A DNA stretch of 64,000 bases from Actinomadura meyerae. GTDB lineage: Bacteria > Actinomycetota > Actinomycetes > Streptosporangiales > Streptosporangiaceae. Below the pieces are notes generated by a model, which did not search any database, was not told the DNA's origin, and was given only the letters and a program-made list of their open reading frames with translations. The translations under genes and the position numbers were made by a program. The stretch covers positions 62,001 through 126,000 of the forward strand of contig NZ_FZOR01000012.1 of the NCBI RefSeq assembly GCF_900188445.1, in the 5' to 3' direction. Below, one piece after another: positions 52,772 to 61,430 of the stretch (its first letter is position 1; each line of letters begins with the position of its first letter).

Positions 52772-54345
52772 CGGACGTCCGCCATCGTCATCGGCGGGGT
52801 GTGCAGGTAGGTGAGGCTCGGGCTGTGCCCGACGGTCTCGCCCGCCATCTCCAGCGCGTCGGCGAGCGTGGTGGCGGCGCGGAAGCCGAGCCGCGCCGCG
52901 ACCTTGCGGTCCGCGCCGACGCAGATGACGTCGCCGAGGTGCTCGCGCGCGTGGGCGCCCCAGTACCACATGTAGAACGGGTGGACGCCGTGGTAGGCGT
53001 AGCTGTTCCGGTACAGGTGGACGTACCAGGGGTCGGTGGCGTACTGCTCCTCGTACTTCGTCTCGATGGTGGCCGGGTCCGTCGTCTGCGGGAGGACCTC
53101 GTCGTAGAAGTCGATGTAGCTCGGGTGGTGCAGCGAATGGAACTCCGCCGGCATCGGGTGGTACATGATGAGCGCCCCGCCCTCGCGCACCAGCGGACGC
53201 CCCCGGTACATGTTGAAGTAGTAGCCGAGCCCCAGGCACGCCACCAGGATCGGGTTCATCACCGAGTTGACGTTGTAGGGCGACAGGTACGGCAGGCCGA
53301 GCATCAGCACGTCCGACTGGCCCTGCACCTCGGTGAGCTGCTGCCGGTGGACGGCGGCGAGCGTCCGCGCGTGGACCTCGTCGGTGGCGCCCGCCTGCAC
53401 GGACGTGACCTGGTACGGCGCGCGCAGCCCCTGCCACACGCGGCGGCGGGCCCCGGCCGGGGCGAGGTCGTTGGCGCGCTTGGCGGCCAGGAACGTCGCC
53501 TGGTCCCGCAGCGTCCACTCCCATTCGCGCCGGTTGAGGAACCCGAACGGTGACGGGAACTGGTCGTTGTTGAGGGTGGCCTCGATGTGGAACACCCGCA
53601 CCGACTCCGACAGCAGGGCGTGCATGCGGCCGTAGGAGTGGTGCATCGCCGAGTTCGGCGGGTCGTTGAACGAGCGGGAGTGCCGCAGCGTGTGCACGTT
53701 GTGGTGGTGCCGGAGGCTCTTGTAGGACGCGAGGCCCACCGCGACCGACTTGGCGCCCCCGTTCATCGCGACCAGGTTGATGTTCACGTACACGATGAGG
53801 TCGCTCTCGGCAGCCCGCCGGTTGATCTCGACGTCCTCGCCGTGCCGGGTCTGCCCGAGCGCGACGAGGTTCTCGGGGTCCTCGGCGTCGTGGTTGCGGA
53901 GCCGGTCCGGCCAGAACGAGGCGAACACCCGCTCCCCCACGATGTGCCGGATCTCCGCCGGGGTCATCCGGCGGTGCAGCGCGTTCGCGGCGATCAGCTC
54001 CACGTCGTCCACGCCCGCCGCGGCGGCCAGCTCCAGCACCTGTTCGATGACCCGCTGCCGGACGTCGGGGGCGCGCATCGGGGGCAGCGGCAGCGACAGG
54101 TCGTCGAACACGATCGTCAGCCGCATGCCCGCGCGCAGCAGCTCCGGCAGCGGCTCGCTGCCGAGCGGGTGCAGCAGGGCGTCGCGGATCCGGCCGGTCA
54201 GGTCGCGCACGCCGGGCAGCGAGTCCGGCGGGTAGACCACCCGGGTGCCGAGCGGGAACCGCTCCAGCCGGAACCCCTCCCCCTCGTGCACGAGAAGCGG
54301 CGGCGTCCGCTCGTCCACCTCCAGTACGAGGCCGGGTCTGCTCAT
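52768..54345 (-). CDS. Divergent LarA-family (nickel-pincer enzyme) homologue
   Basis: 525 residues (LarA is about 425). DUF2088 region with IVFDDLSLPLPP, ANALHRRMTPAEI (H124, equals LarA H108), NHDAEDPENLVALGQTRHGE and NGGAKSVAVG (K199, equals the cofactor lysine K184), then HHH with H215, 16 residues on, equals nickel ligand H200. Substrate/base positions R75 and H174 of LarA appear as Leu85 and Ile189. So cofactor and metal sites are kept while the substrate site is altered. Translationally coupled inside a lipid-metabolism operon. Racemase, epimerase or hydride-transfer activity is possible. Confidence 0.85.
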   Translation of the reverse strand: MSRPGLVLEVDERTPPLLVHEGEGFRLERFPLGTRVVYPPDSLPGVRDLTGRIRDALLHPLGSEPLPELLRAGMRLTIVFDDLSLPLPPMRAPDVRQRVIEQVLELAAAAGVDDVELIAANALHRRMTPAEIRHIVGERVFASFWPDRLRNHDAEDPENLVALGQTRHGEDVEINRRAAESDLIVYVNINLVAMNGGAKSVAVGLASYKSLRHHHNVHTLRHSRSFNDPPNSAMHHSYGRMHALLSESVRVFHIEATLNNDQFPSPFGFLNRREWEWTLRDQATFLAAKRANDLAPAGARRRVWQGLRAPYQVTSVQAGATDEVHARTLAAVHRQQLTEVQGQSDVLMLGLPYLSPYNVNSVMNPILVACLGLGYYFNMYRGRPLVREGGALIMYHPMPAEFHSLHHPSYIDFYDEVLPQTTDPATIETKYEEQYATDPWYVHLYRNSYAYHGVHPFYMWYWGAHAREHLGDVICVGADRKVAARLGFRAATTLADALEMAGETVGHSPSLTYLHTPPMTMADVR

Positions 54346-55559
54346 CCGTCGGCTCCTCCGTTCGGTTCGGCGGGCTCGTCCGCGCGGCGCTGCGGCGCGA
54401 ACGCGATCTTGACGCTGCCCGAGCGGCCGGCGGCCAGCGCGTGCGACAGCGCGTCCCGCCAGCGGCTGAGGGGGTAGACGCCGTCGACGAAGCCCTCCAG
54501 GGCGTCGTGCGAGGCCAGGTCGAGCGCGGCGGCGAAGTCGGCGGCGCCGCGGCTGGCGTAGGAGCCGGCGATGGTCAGCTCCCGGTACCAGGCGGGGGTG
54601 AGGTCGGCGGGCCGGGACGGCATCCCGGACAGCAGCACGGTGCCGCCCGCCCGGACGATCCGCAGCGCGGTGTCGAGCCCCTGCCCGCCGGTGCACTCGG
54701 CGACGATGTCGGCGCCGCCGAGCAGGTAACCGGGGCCGAGCTCGGGCCGCACCAGCGAGCCGCCGGTGATGCGGCGCAGCCCGCGCAGCGCGTTGCCCGG
54801 GTCGATCGTCTCGGTGGCGCCGAGGGCGGTGGCGCGGCGCCGCTGCGCGGGATGCCGGGCGAGCACGATGATCGGCCCGGCCGGGGTCAGCTCGCGCAGC
54901 GCGAGGACGGTCAGCAGCCCGACCGTCCCGGCGCCGACGACCGCGACGGTCGCGCCGCGCGGCACGTCGATCCGCCGCACCGACCGGATCGCGCAGGCGA
55001 GCGGCTCGGCGAGCACCGCCCGCTCGGACGGCAGCGACGCGGGCACCGGGTGCAGCCGGTCGCGGTGCGCGACCAGCCGCTCCGACCAGCCCCCGCCGGT
55101 GTCGGCGCAGAACCCTGTCTGCAGGCCCGCGGAGACGCGGCCGGCGGTGACGCGGTCGCAGCGGTTCTCGTGGCCGTCCGCGCAGGACGCGCACGGGTCG
55201 AGGCCGCGCGTCCCGCACGACAGCACGGGGTCGGCGACGACGCGGGTCCCGGCGCGCAGGTCGCCGGTGTCGTCCATCAGCTCGGCGACGATCTCGTGCC
55301 CGGGGACGAACGGCGTCGACACCAGCGCCGACAGGTACGGCGACACCGTCCCGGCCGCCATCGACAGGTCGGACCCGCAGATGCCGGACAGGACGGGCCG
55401 CAGCCGCACCCAGTCCGGGCCGGGCGGCGCGGGCGGCCTGCGGTGCGACAGCCGCAGCGGCGCCAGCGACGGGACGACGGCGGGCCGCAGCCGGCCGGGC
55501 AGCCGCCCGGCGGCGAGGTAGCGGGCGGGCGAGCGGTGGTATTCGAGGGCGAGGATCAC
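54342..55559 (-). CDS. Zinc-dependent alcohol dehydrogenase (MDR family)
   Basis: 405 residues from a GTG that overlaps the previous TGA. Catalytic zinc residues in GICGSD and PGHE, structural-zinc lobe CASCADGHENRC, and NAD(P) fold VVGAGTVGLLTVLAL. Overall a threonine/sorbitol dehydrogenase-like MDR. In the operon it could interconvert an alcohol and aldehyde or ketone on the lipid intermediate acted on by the LarA homologue (inference). Confidence 0.9.
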   Translation of the reverse strand: MILALEYHRSPARYLAAGRLPGRLRPAVVPSLAPLRLSHRRPPAPPGPDWVRLRPVLSGICGSDLSMAAGTVSPYLSALVSTPFVPGHEIVAELMDDTGDLRAGTRVVADPVLSCGTRGLDPCASCADGHENRCDRVTAGRVSAGLQTGFCADTGGGWSERLVAHRDRLHPVPASLPSERAVLAEPLACAIRSVRRIDVPRGATVAVVGAGTVGLLTVLALRELTPAGPIIVLARHPAQRRRATALGATETIDPGNALRGLRRITGGSLVRPELGPGYLLGGADIVAECTGGQGLDTALRIVRAGGTVLLSGMPSRPADLTPAWYRELTIAGSYASRGAADFAAALDLASHDALEGFVDGVYPLSRWRDALSHALAAGRSGSVKIAFAPQRRADEPAEPNGGADG

Positions 55560-57853
55560 CGGGCCTCCTCCAGGGCGGCGTCGAGCACGGCGGACACCTT
55601 GCCGCCGGCGCCGCCCCATTCGGCGACCGTCCAGCGGTGCCGTTTGGCGTGCCGGTAGAGGTGGGCGTCGGGGTTGACGGCGACGGGATGCCCGACCTGC
55701 TCCAGGACGGGGCGGTCGGAGTAGTGGTCGCCGTAGGCCCAGCTCCCGGCGAGGTCGACGCCCTCGTCCCGGGCCCATTCGCGCAGCCACGCGGCGCGCG
55801 CCTCGCCGATCAGCGGCGGCGCCTCGAAGTGGCCGGTGCAGCGCCCGTCGACGACCCGCAGCCGCGCCGCGACCGTGTCGTCGAACAGGGCGCGCAGCGG
55901 CTCGACGAACAGGTCGACGGTGCCGGTGAGCAGGACGGTGCGGTGCCCGGCGGCGCGGTGGGCGCGGATCCGGCGGATCGCCTGCGGCCAGGCCCGGCGC
56001 AGCAGCACGTCGCCGAGCCGCTCGCGGGCCAGCGCGCGCAGCTCCGCCTCGGCGGCGCCCTCGTAGCGGCGCACGAACGCGCGCAGGAACTCGCCGCGGT
56101 CGCGGTGCTCGGCGCGCAGGTAGCGCGGCGCCGACTTCAGGACGGGCAGCAGCGCCCCCGGCCAGGACCGGATGGGCGCGTCGAGCAGCCGCGCCCACAG
56201 GTACGCCTCCACGACGTCGGACGCGACGATCGTCCCGTCCAGGTCGAAGACGGCGGCGACGTCGCTCCGCTCCTCGAAGGGCGCCGGGGCGGGCTTGGGG
56301 GCGCGGGGCATCGGCGGGCCGTAGAAGGCGGCGGTCACGGCGGGGCAGTGCACGTCGCGGAGGTAGTGGGGCCAGTCGATCGCGGCCGAGTCGCAGCCCT
56401 CGCCGTCCGGCAGCGTCCGGTCCAGCGCGAGGGTGTTGGCGTCGGCGTAGACGACCTCGGCGGCGCCGTAGGCCCCGTAGAGGTCGCGGTAGCGGCGCAG
56501 CATCCGCACCTCGCGGCCCTTGCGGTGCAGGTCGCGCTGCCAGGCGCGGGTGCGCTCCCCGCCGGGCAGGGCGAGCAGGGCGCGCTCGGCGGCGTCCATC
56601 GCGCGCTCGGCGGTGCCGAGGACCCGCTCGGCCTGCGACTCGCTGAGCAGCCGCAGGTCGCGGTTGCGGACGGCGCCGCGGCCGTCGGGCGCGGGCAGCG
56701 GATGCTCGGCGAAGTGCTCCTGGACGAGTTCCACCAGCCGTTGCAGCGTCAGCGGGTTCCGGGCGCCGGAGCCGACGTGGTAGTAGGCGGGGTCGCCGGG
56801 TTCGGGCGGGACGGCGGCGGCGGCGAGCAGCGCGTTCACCACGAGGTCGACCGGGATGATGTCGACGATGCCGTCCGGGATCCCGGCCAGCGCGCGCAGC
56901 ATCCCCTGCCCGTAGGCGAGGATCAGCGGGTCGGCCATCTTGAACCCGTCGATCCAGCCCGGATAGGGGTGGCGCAGCGCGCTCTCCACGATCGCGGGGC
57001 GGACGACCGACAGCGGCACCTCGCGCGCGGTCTCCTCCGCCGCCCGCTCCCCGAGCGCCTTGGTGAAGGTGTAGACGTCAGGCCAGCCGACGCTGCGCGC
57101 GCGCTCGCGGCCGTAGGCGATGAGCCGGTCCGCGACCGCGTCGCGGCGGCGGCGCTCGGTGTCGGCGGCCACGGCGCTCGGGCCCGCCTTGCCCTGCGCC
57201 TTCAGGGCGGCGGCGCGGAGGCGGGCGAGCACCTCGGGGCGGCGCGAGTCGCTCTCGGCGGACCGGCGCGCCTCCAGCGCGCACTCCAGCTCGGTGCGCC
57301 AATCGACCGCGTGGTCCAGCGCGGCCTCGCGGACGACGCCCTTGCGGGAGCCCGCGACGTAGGCGGTGGAGACGTGCACCAGGTGCGGGCGGCGGCCGGT
57401 GCGGCGCGCGGCGGCGAGGACGCCCTCGTAGAGGTTGACGGTGCCGACGACGTTGGTGCGGAACGCCTCGTCGATCGGCGGGTCGAAGGACACGACGGAC
57501 GCGCCGTGCACGACCACGTCCACGTCGTCCGGCACGTCCGGGGCCGCGTCGGACAGGTCGGCGGGGACGAGCCGCACCCGCTCCCGGACGATCTCCCCCG
57601 CCCGCTCGGCGCCGACCCGCTCCCGCCAGGGGCCGAAGACGGGCTTGGCGATCAGCTCGGCGAGCCGGTCGCCGGCGGTGACGCCGGGCCGCTCCCGGAC
57701 CAGCACGACGACGCGGGTGTCCGGGTGGCCCGACAGCAGCCGCTCCAGCAGCGCCTGCCCGATGAAGCCGGTCGCTCCGGTGACCAGGACGGTGCGTCCC
57801 GCCAGCCCTGCGAGCCCGGCGTGCTCCCCGCTCACCGCGCGCCCGCCGCTCAC
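55556..57853 (-). CDS. Fusion of fatty acyl-CoA reductase-like SDR and HAD-IB phosphatase
   Basis: 765 residues from the GTG at 57853 that overlaps the preceding TGA (the longer open frame to 58708 is a shadow). Domain 1 (about 18-430): NAD_binding_4 type reductase with VTGATGFIG, VHVSTAYVAG and YTFTKALGE (YxxxK). Domain 2 (about 545-765): HAD-IB with VFDLDGTIV, LLTGTVDL and GDHYSDRPVL. The first should reduce an acyl thioester to aldehyde or alcohol, the second remove a phosphate. The stop overlaps the ADH start. Confidence 0.88.
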   Translation of the reverse strand: MSGGRAVSGEHAGLAGLAGRTVLVTGATGFIGQALLERLLSGHPDTRVVVLVRERPGVTAGDRLAELIAKPVFGPWRERVGAERAGEIVRERVRLVPADLSDAAPDVPDDVDVVVHGASVVSFDPPIDEAFRTNVVGTVNLYEGVLAAARRTGRRPHLVHVSTAYVAGSRKGVVREAALDHAVDWRTELECALEARRSAESDSRRPEVLARLRAAALKAQGKAGPSAVAADTERRRRDAVADRLIAYGRERARSVGWPDVYTFTKALGERAAEETAREVPLSVVRPAIVESALRHPYPGWIDGFKMADPLILAYGQGMLRALAGIPDGIVDIIPVDLVVNALLAAAAVPPEPGDPAYYHVGSGARNPLTLQRLVELVQEHFAEHPLPAPDGRGAVRNRDLRLLSESQAERVLGTAERAMDAAERALLALPGGERTRAWQRDLHRKGREVRMLRRYRDLYGAYGAAEVVYADANTLALDRTLPDGEGCDSAAIDWPHYLRDVHCPAVTAAFYGPPMPRAPKPAPAPFEERSDVAAVFDLDGTIVASDVVEAYLWARLLDAPIRSWPGALLPVLKSAPRYLRAEHRDRGEFLRAFVRRYEGAAEAELRALARERLGDVLLRRAWPQAIRRIRAHRAAGHRTVLLTGTVDLFVEPLRALFDDTVAARLRVVDGRCTGHFEAPPLIGEARAAWLREWARDEGVDLAGSWAYGDHYSDRPVLEQVGHPVAVNPDAHLYRHAKRHRWTVAEWGGAGGKVSAVLDAALEEAR

Positions 57854-58776
57854 GCCGCTGCCTCGTGCCGCTCGCGGTGCACGCCGGCGCGGGCCAGCGC
57901 GCCGTCGGTGGACAGCTCGGGGATGCGGCCCACCGGCATGCGCTCCAGCGCGCGGCTGCGGGCGTCCTCGGCCAGGGTCGCGCCGGCGAAGCCGGGCAGC
58001 TGCGCGATCGTCGCGTCGATGCGGCGCATCCGGTCCAGCCCGGCGTCGTCGCCGAACAGCCAGACCAGCGCGAAGTCGCTCTCCTCCTGGGGGCGCAGCC
58101 CGGTGCCGACCGGCGCCCACAGCCGGTGCATCGCCCAGCGCGCCAGCCGCCGCGCGCGGGCGCTCCGCGCGAGCCGCAGCCGCGCCTGCGCCCGGTAGAA
58201 GGCGAAGTGGCGGCGCTCGTCCTTGATGACGCGCCGCAGGATCTCGCGCAGCACCGGGTTGCCGCTGCGCTCGATCATCGCCTGGTAGCTGTTGATCGCG
58301 CTGAGCTCGTTCATCGCGCCCCACGTCATCTGGATCGCGACGAAGTCGCGGGTCAGCGCGGACCCGAGCATCGACACGAGGTGGCCGGTGTAGACGCTGC
58401 GGCCGAGCGCCCGGCGGATGCGCTCGTTGCGCGCGGTCTTGGTCGGGTACGGCGACGCGGCGGTGACCTTCTCCCGGTCGGGGGCCAGCGTGAAGCCGGC
58501 CTCCCCGAGGAACCGGGAGAACGCCTCGCCGTGCCAGAACTCCTCGTAGATCCAGCAGCTCATGAACGCCGTGACCTCCGGGTCGAACGCGGCCCGGGTG
58601 GCGAGGAGGTCGCGGGCGTACATCACGGTGTGGGTCTCGATGTCCATCATGAACGTCAGGCAGCGCGCCTCCGCACCGGAGACCGGGTGGGCGGAGATCT
58701 GCTCCCACGCGACTCCCGACAGGTCCACCGCCCGCGAGTTCCGCACGTAGCGGTCGAGGTCGAATTCCTGCGTCAT
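57850..58776 (-). CDS. Di-iron ferritin-fold protein, acyl-ACP desaturase-like
   Basis: 308 residues from the ATG at 58776 (a GTG three codons upstream is possible). Ligand pattern of four-helix di-iron enzymes: MMDIETHTVMYA, WIYEEFWHGEAF (ExxH), GAMNELSAINSYQ and IKDERRHFAFYRAQ (ExxH). This resembles acyl-ACP desaturases and hydrocarbon-forming di-iron oxygenases. First gene of the five-gene operon; its TGA overlaps the next GTG. Confidence 0.82.
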   Translation of the reverse strand: MTQEFDLDRYVRNSRAVDLSGVAWEQISAHPVSGAEARCLTFMMDIETHTVMYARDLLATRAAFDPEVTAFMSCWIYEEFWHGEAFSRFLGEAGFTLAPDREKVTAASPYPTKTARNERIRRALGRSVYTGHLVSMLGSALTRDFVAIQMTWGAMNELSAINSYQAMIERSGNPVLREILRRVIKDERRHFAFYRAQARLRLARSARARRLARWAMHRLWAPVGTGLRPQEESDFALVWLFGDDAGLDRMRRIDATIAQLPGFAGATLAEDARSRALERMPVGRIPELSTDGALARAGVHRERHEAAA

Positions 58777-58825
58777 GGTCACCACGCTAGAAAGATCGAA
58801 TAGGCCCGGATAAGGACGGAGCGCG

Positions 58826-59257
58826 TCATGCGGCGGACCCGGCGCGCCACTCCCAGCGGCGCAGCGCGCGCCGCAGCGAGCGGGCGTCGGAGTAGCCGAG
58901 GCGGCGGGCCACCGCCTCGCGGGTGAGGGCGCCGTCCTCCAGCAGCAGCCGGGCGCTCCGGCCGCGCACGTACTCCAGTTCGTCGCGCCAGCTCGTGCCC
59001 GCGTCGTGGAGGCGGCGCTGGAGCGTGCGGGCGCTCACCGCCATCCGGGACGCCACCCAGCCCAAGGTGACGGGACCGGCGGGGAGCGCGGTCGCGATGA
59101 GGCGGCGCATGTCGTCCAGCCAGTCCGGGTCCGGTGCCGGGTCCGGGCATGGACGCAGGTCCGGTTGAGCCCGGGGCGCGGAGGGCCGTCTCCCCTCGAA
59201 CGACACGGGTTCCTGGTTCGCGCACCGCAGCACGCTGGCGAAAACGAGAACGGACAT
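58826..59257 (-). CDS. AraC-type HTH protein without sensor domain
   Basis: 143 residues. From about residue 60 on, two helix-turn-helix units of the AraC family: LGWVASRMAVSARTLQRRLHDAG and AVARRLGYSDARSLRRALRRWE. The usual N-terminal ligand domain is absent; the first 45 residues are low-complexity. Lies 49 bases upstream of the di-iron/LarA operon on the same strand and is a candidate regulator of it. Confidence 0.8.
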   Translation of the reverse strand: MSVLVFASVLRCANQEPVSFEGRRPSAPRAQPDLRPCPDPAPDPDWLDDMRRLIATALPAGPVTLGWVASRMAVSARTLQRRLHDAGTSWRDELEYVRGRSARLLLEDGALTREAVARRLGYSDARSLRRALRRWEWRAGSAA

Positions 59258-59327
59258 GGCGGCCCCCTCGGCTCCCTGGTCGGCGTACGCCGCCGACGCT
59301 AGGGAGCGGAAGAGGCGAGCGAATCCG

Positions 59328-61322
59328 TCAAGCGATCAGGCTTTCGCGCAGGAGCGGGCAGTCCCGCGCGGACGCGTCCTCGGTGCTCGCCGGGATCTCG
59401 GCGACGAGGGCGAACCAGCCGTATCCGTCCGCACCCGCCGAGAGGCAGCCGCCGACGGCGGTGGCGCGCGCGGTGAGGTTCGCCAGGCCCCTGCCCAGCC
59501 CCTTCCCGAGGCCCGCCTCCCCCTGCTTGGCCGCGCCGTCGTTGCCGACCGTGAGCCGGAAGGTCCCCTTGTGGACGGTGACCGCGATGTGGCAGCGCCG
59601 CGCCCGCGAGTGCCGCAGGACGTTCGTGACCGCCTCCCGGAGCACGGCGGCCAGGACGGCGTCGACGGCGGGCGGCGCGGTGGGCCAGCGCTCCGGGTCC
59701 ATCCGCACCCGTGCGCCCGCCGCCGCCAGCGCGACCCGCGCCGCGTCGGCCTCCTCGCGCAGGACCAGGGCGGGCTCGTCCTCCGCGACGGCGTTCGCCT
59801 CCGCCCGGGACCGGTCGGCCAGCACGATCAGCTCGGCGAGCTCGGCGCGGGCCCGCGCCGGGTCGCTGCCCGCCACCCGGCGGGCCAGCTCCGCCTTGAC
59901 CGTGATCGTGGACAGGCCGAGCCCGAGCAGGTCGTGGACGTCCCGGGAGATGCGCAGCCGCTCGTGCAGCGCCGCCATCCGGGCCAGCCGCTCGCGCGCG
60001 GCGGAGACCTCGCGGGCCAGGCGCGGCAGCCGGTCCAGCGCGTACACGATCACGCCGATCTGCACCGACACCGCGCAGGTGTAGAGGTGGAACAGCGTGC
60101 CGTGCGACGCCCACAGGGCGGGCGCGTACCAGGCCGCCACCGTCCCGCCGAACAGCCACCACGCGACGCGGCCGGGCGCCACCAGCAGCGCCGACGCGGT
60201 CACCAGGCACGCCATCGTCGCCCACTCCCAGCCGAGCGCCGCGAACGGGACGAAGACCAGCGCGAACTGGGCGGCGAACGTCCAGGCCGCGCCCCTCGGC
60301 CGCCGCCCGCGCAGCACCGTGCCGGAGTGCCGGAGCTGGAGCGCTCCCACGGCGGCCGCCACGGTGACCGCCGCGCCGATCGTCCACGGGTCGCCGTCCG
60401 CCCCGGCCCGCACGTACATGACCTGCTGGACGCCGAAGCCCGCGGTGATGATGGCGAGGATCGTCCACGCCAGCCGCGGCTGCGTCACCACCCCCGGCCG
60501 GGGCGCGGGAGGCGGCGCGGCCTGGAGCGCGCCGATGATGGAGCGGACGTCGCCGAGCGCCCGGCGCGCGGTGCGGACCACCTCGTCCAGGTCGGCGCGG
60601 GACGGCGCGGCGCGGCGGCCGAGGGCGCGGCGGCTCGCCGCCTCGATGCGGGTGAGGGCCGCGTCCAGCACGGCGCGCAGGCTGCCGGACGCCGCGATCC
60701 GCTCCCGCGCCGCGGCGGCCGCCGCGAACTGCGCGCGCGTGAGGTGCAGCTCCCGGATCAGGCCCGCCAGCCGGGTGAGCGCGTACATCGACACCCCGAC
60801 GTTGACGGTCGCCATCATGCAGAACGAGACGCTGTCGGCCGGCCACCCCTGCGCGTGCCGCAGCAGCCCCTCCGCGCCGGCGATGAGCGCCACCAGCAGC
60901 CACGACAGCGGCGGGCGCACCAGCAGCAGCACGGCCCCGGCGAGGAACCCGCCCGCCACCGGGTACCAGTCGTTGCCGAACACCAGCAGCGGAAGCACCG
61001 CCAGTGCGGTCTGCGCCGTGAGCAGCACCACCGCCCTGCGGGCGCCGGGCCGGAAGGCGCGCGGCCCGTACAGCACGAAGAGCAACTGCACGCCGAAGAC
61101 CAGGACGATCACGACCGTGGCCGACACCAGCAGCCGGGACGGGCCGGTCTCGGCCTGCTTGAGCAGCCGCGTCTGCAGGGTCAGCCCGAAGTAGAGGACG
61201 ATGATCGCGCGGACGAGCAGGGGCGTGCGGTCGCCCCGCCCGCCCTCGCGGGCGCTCTCGCCGTCGTCGCCGCCGTCGCCGCCGCCGTCCGGGACGCGTG
61301 CGACCCGCCACGTCCGTACCAC
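59328..61322 (-). CDS. Sensor histidine kinase (HisKA_3) with duplicated sensor half
   Basis: 664 residues from a GTG preceded by GAGGGGG. Two tandem membrane-sensor units: first helices at about 34-180 followed by LTRAQFAAAAAARERIA, second at about 283-428 followed by the real dimerisation motif ERLRISRDVHDLLGLGLS (His463). HATPase with LREAVTNVLRHSRA and GRGLANLTARA. The first unit has no phosphorylatable histidine and no ATPase. No response-regulator gene adjoins it, so its partner is elsewhere. Confidence 0.88.
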   Translation of the reverse strand: MVRTWRVARVPDGGGDGGDDGESAREGGRGDRTPLLVRAIIVLYFGLTLQTRLLKQAETGPSRLLVSATVVIVLVFGVQLLFVLYGPRAFRPGARRAVVLLTAQTALAVLPLLVFGNDWYPVAGGFLAGAVLLLVRPPLSWLLVALIAGAEGLLRHAQGWPADSVSFCMMATVNVGVSMYALTRLAGLIRELHLTRAQFAAAAAARERIAASGSLRAVLDAALTRIEAASRRALGRRAAPSRADLDEVVRTARRALGDVRSIIGALQAAPPPAPRPGVVTQPRLAWTILAIITAGFGVQQVMYVRAGADGDPWTIGAAVTVAAAVGALQLRHSGTVLRGRRPRGAAWTFAAQFALVFVPFAALGWEWATMACLVTASALLVAPGRVAWWLFGGTVAAWYAPALWASHGTLFHLYTCAVSVQIGVIVYALDRLPRLAREVSAARERLARMAALHERLRISRDVHDLLGLGLSTITVKAELARRVAGSDPARARAELAELIVLADRSRAEANAVAEDEPALVLREEADAARVALAAAGARVRMDPERWPTAPPAVDAVLAAVLREAVTNVLRHSRARRCHIAVTVHKGTFRLTVGNDGAAKQGEAGLGKGLGRGLANLTARATAVGGCLSAGADGYGWFALVAEIPASTEDASARDCPLLRESLIA

Positions 61323-61430
61323 CGGTCCCCCTCACCACCGCCTCTTCGATGATGAGTTGCCGGAACGGTTCGATCAAGGGAGATGTTCGGACCAATGACC
61401 ATATGGCGCTGCACATCAATCGTTCGCGCT

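Noticed and set aside
55556..58708. 1050-residue fusion including a third N-terminal domain
   Set aside because: The first 285 residues are an out-of-frame translation of the di-iron gene. The real start is the GTG at 57853 overlapping its stop.
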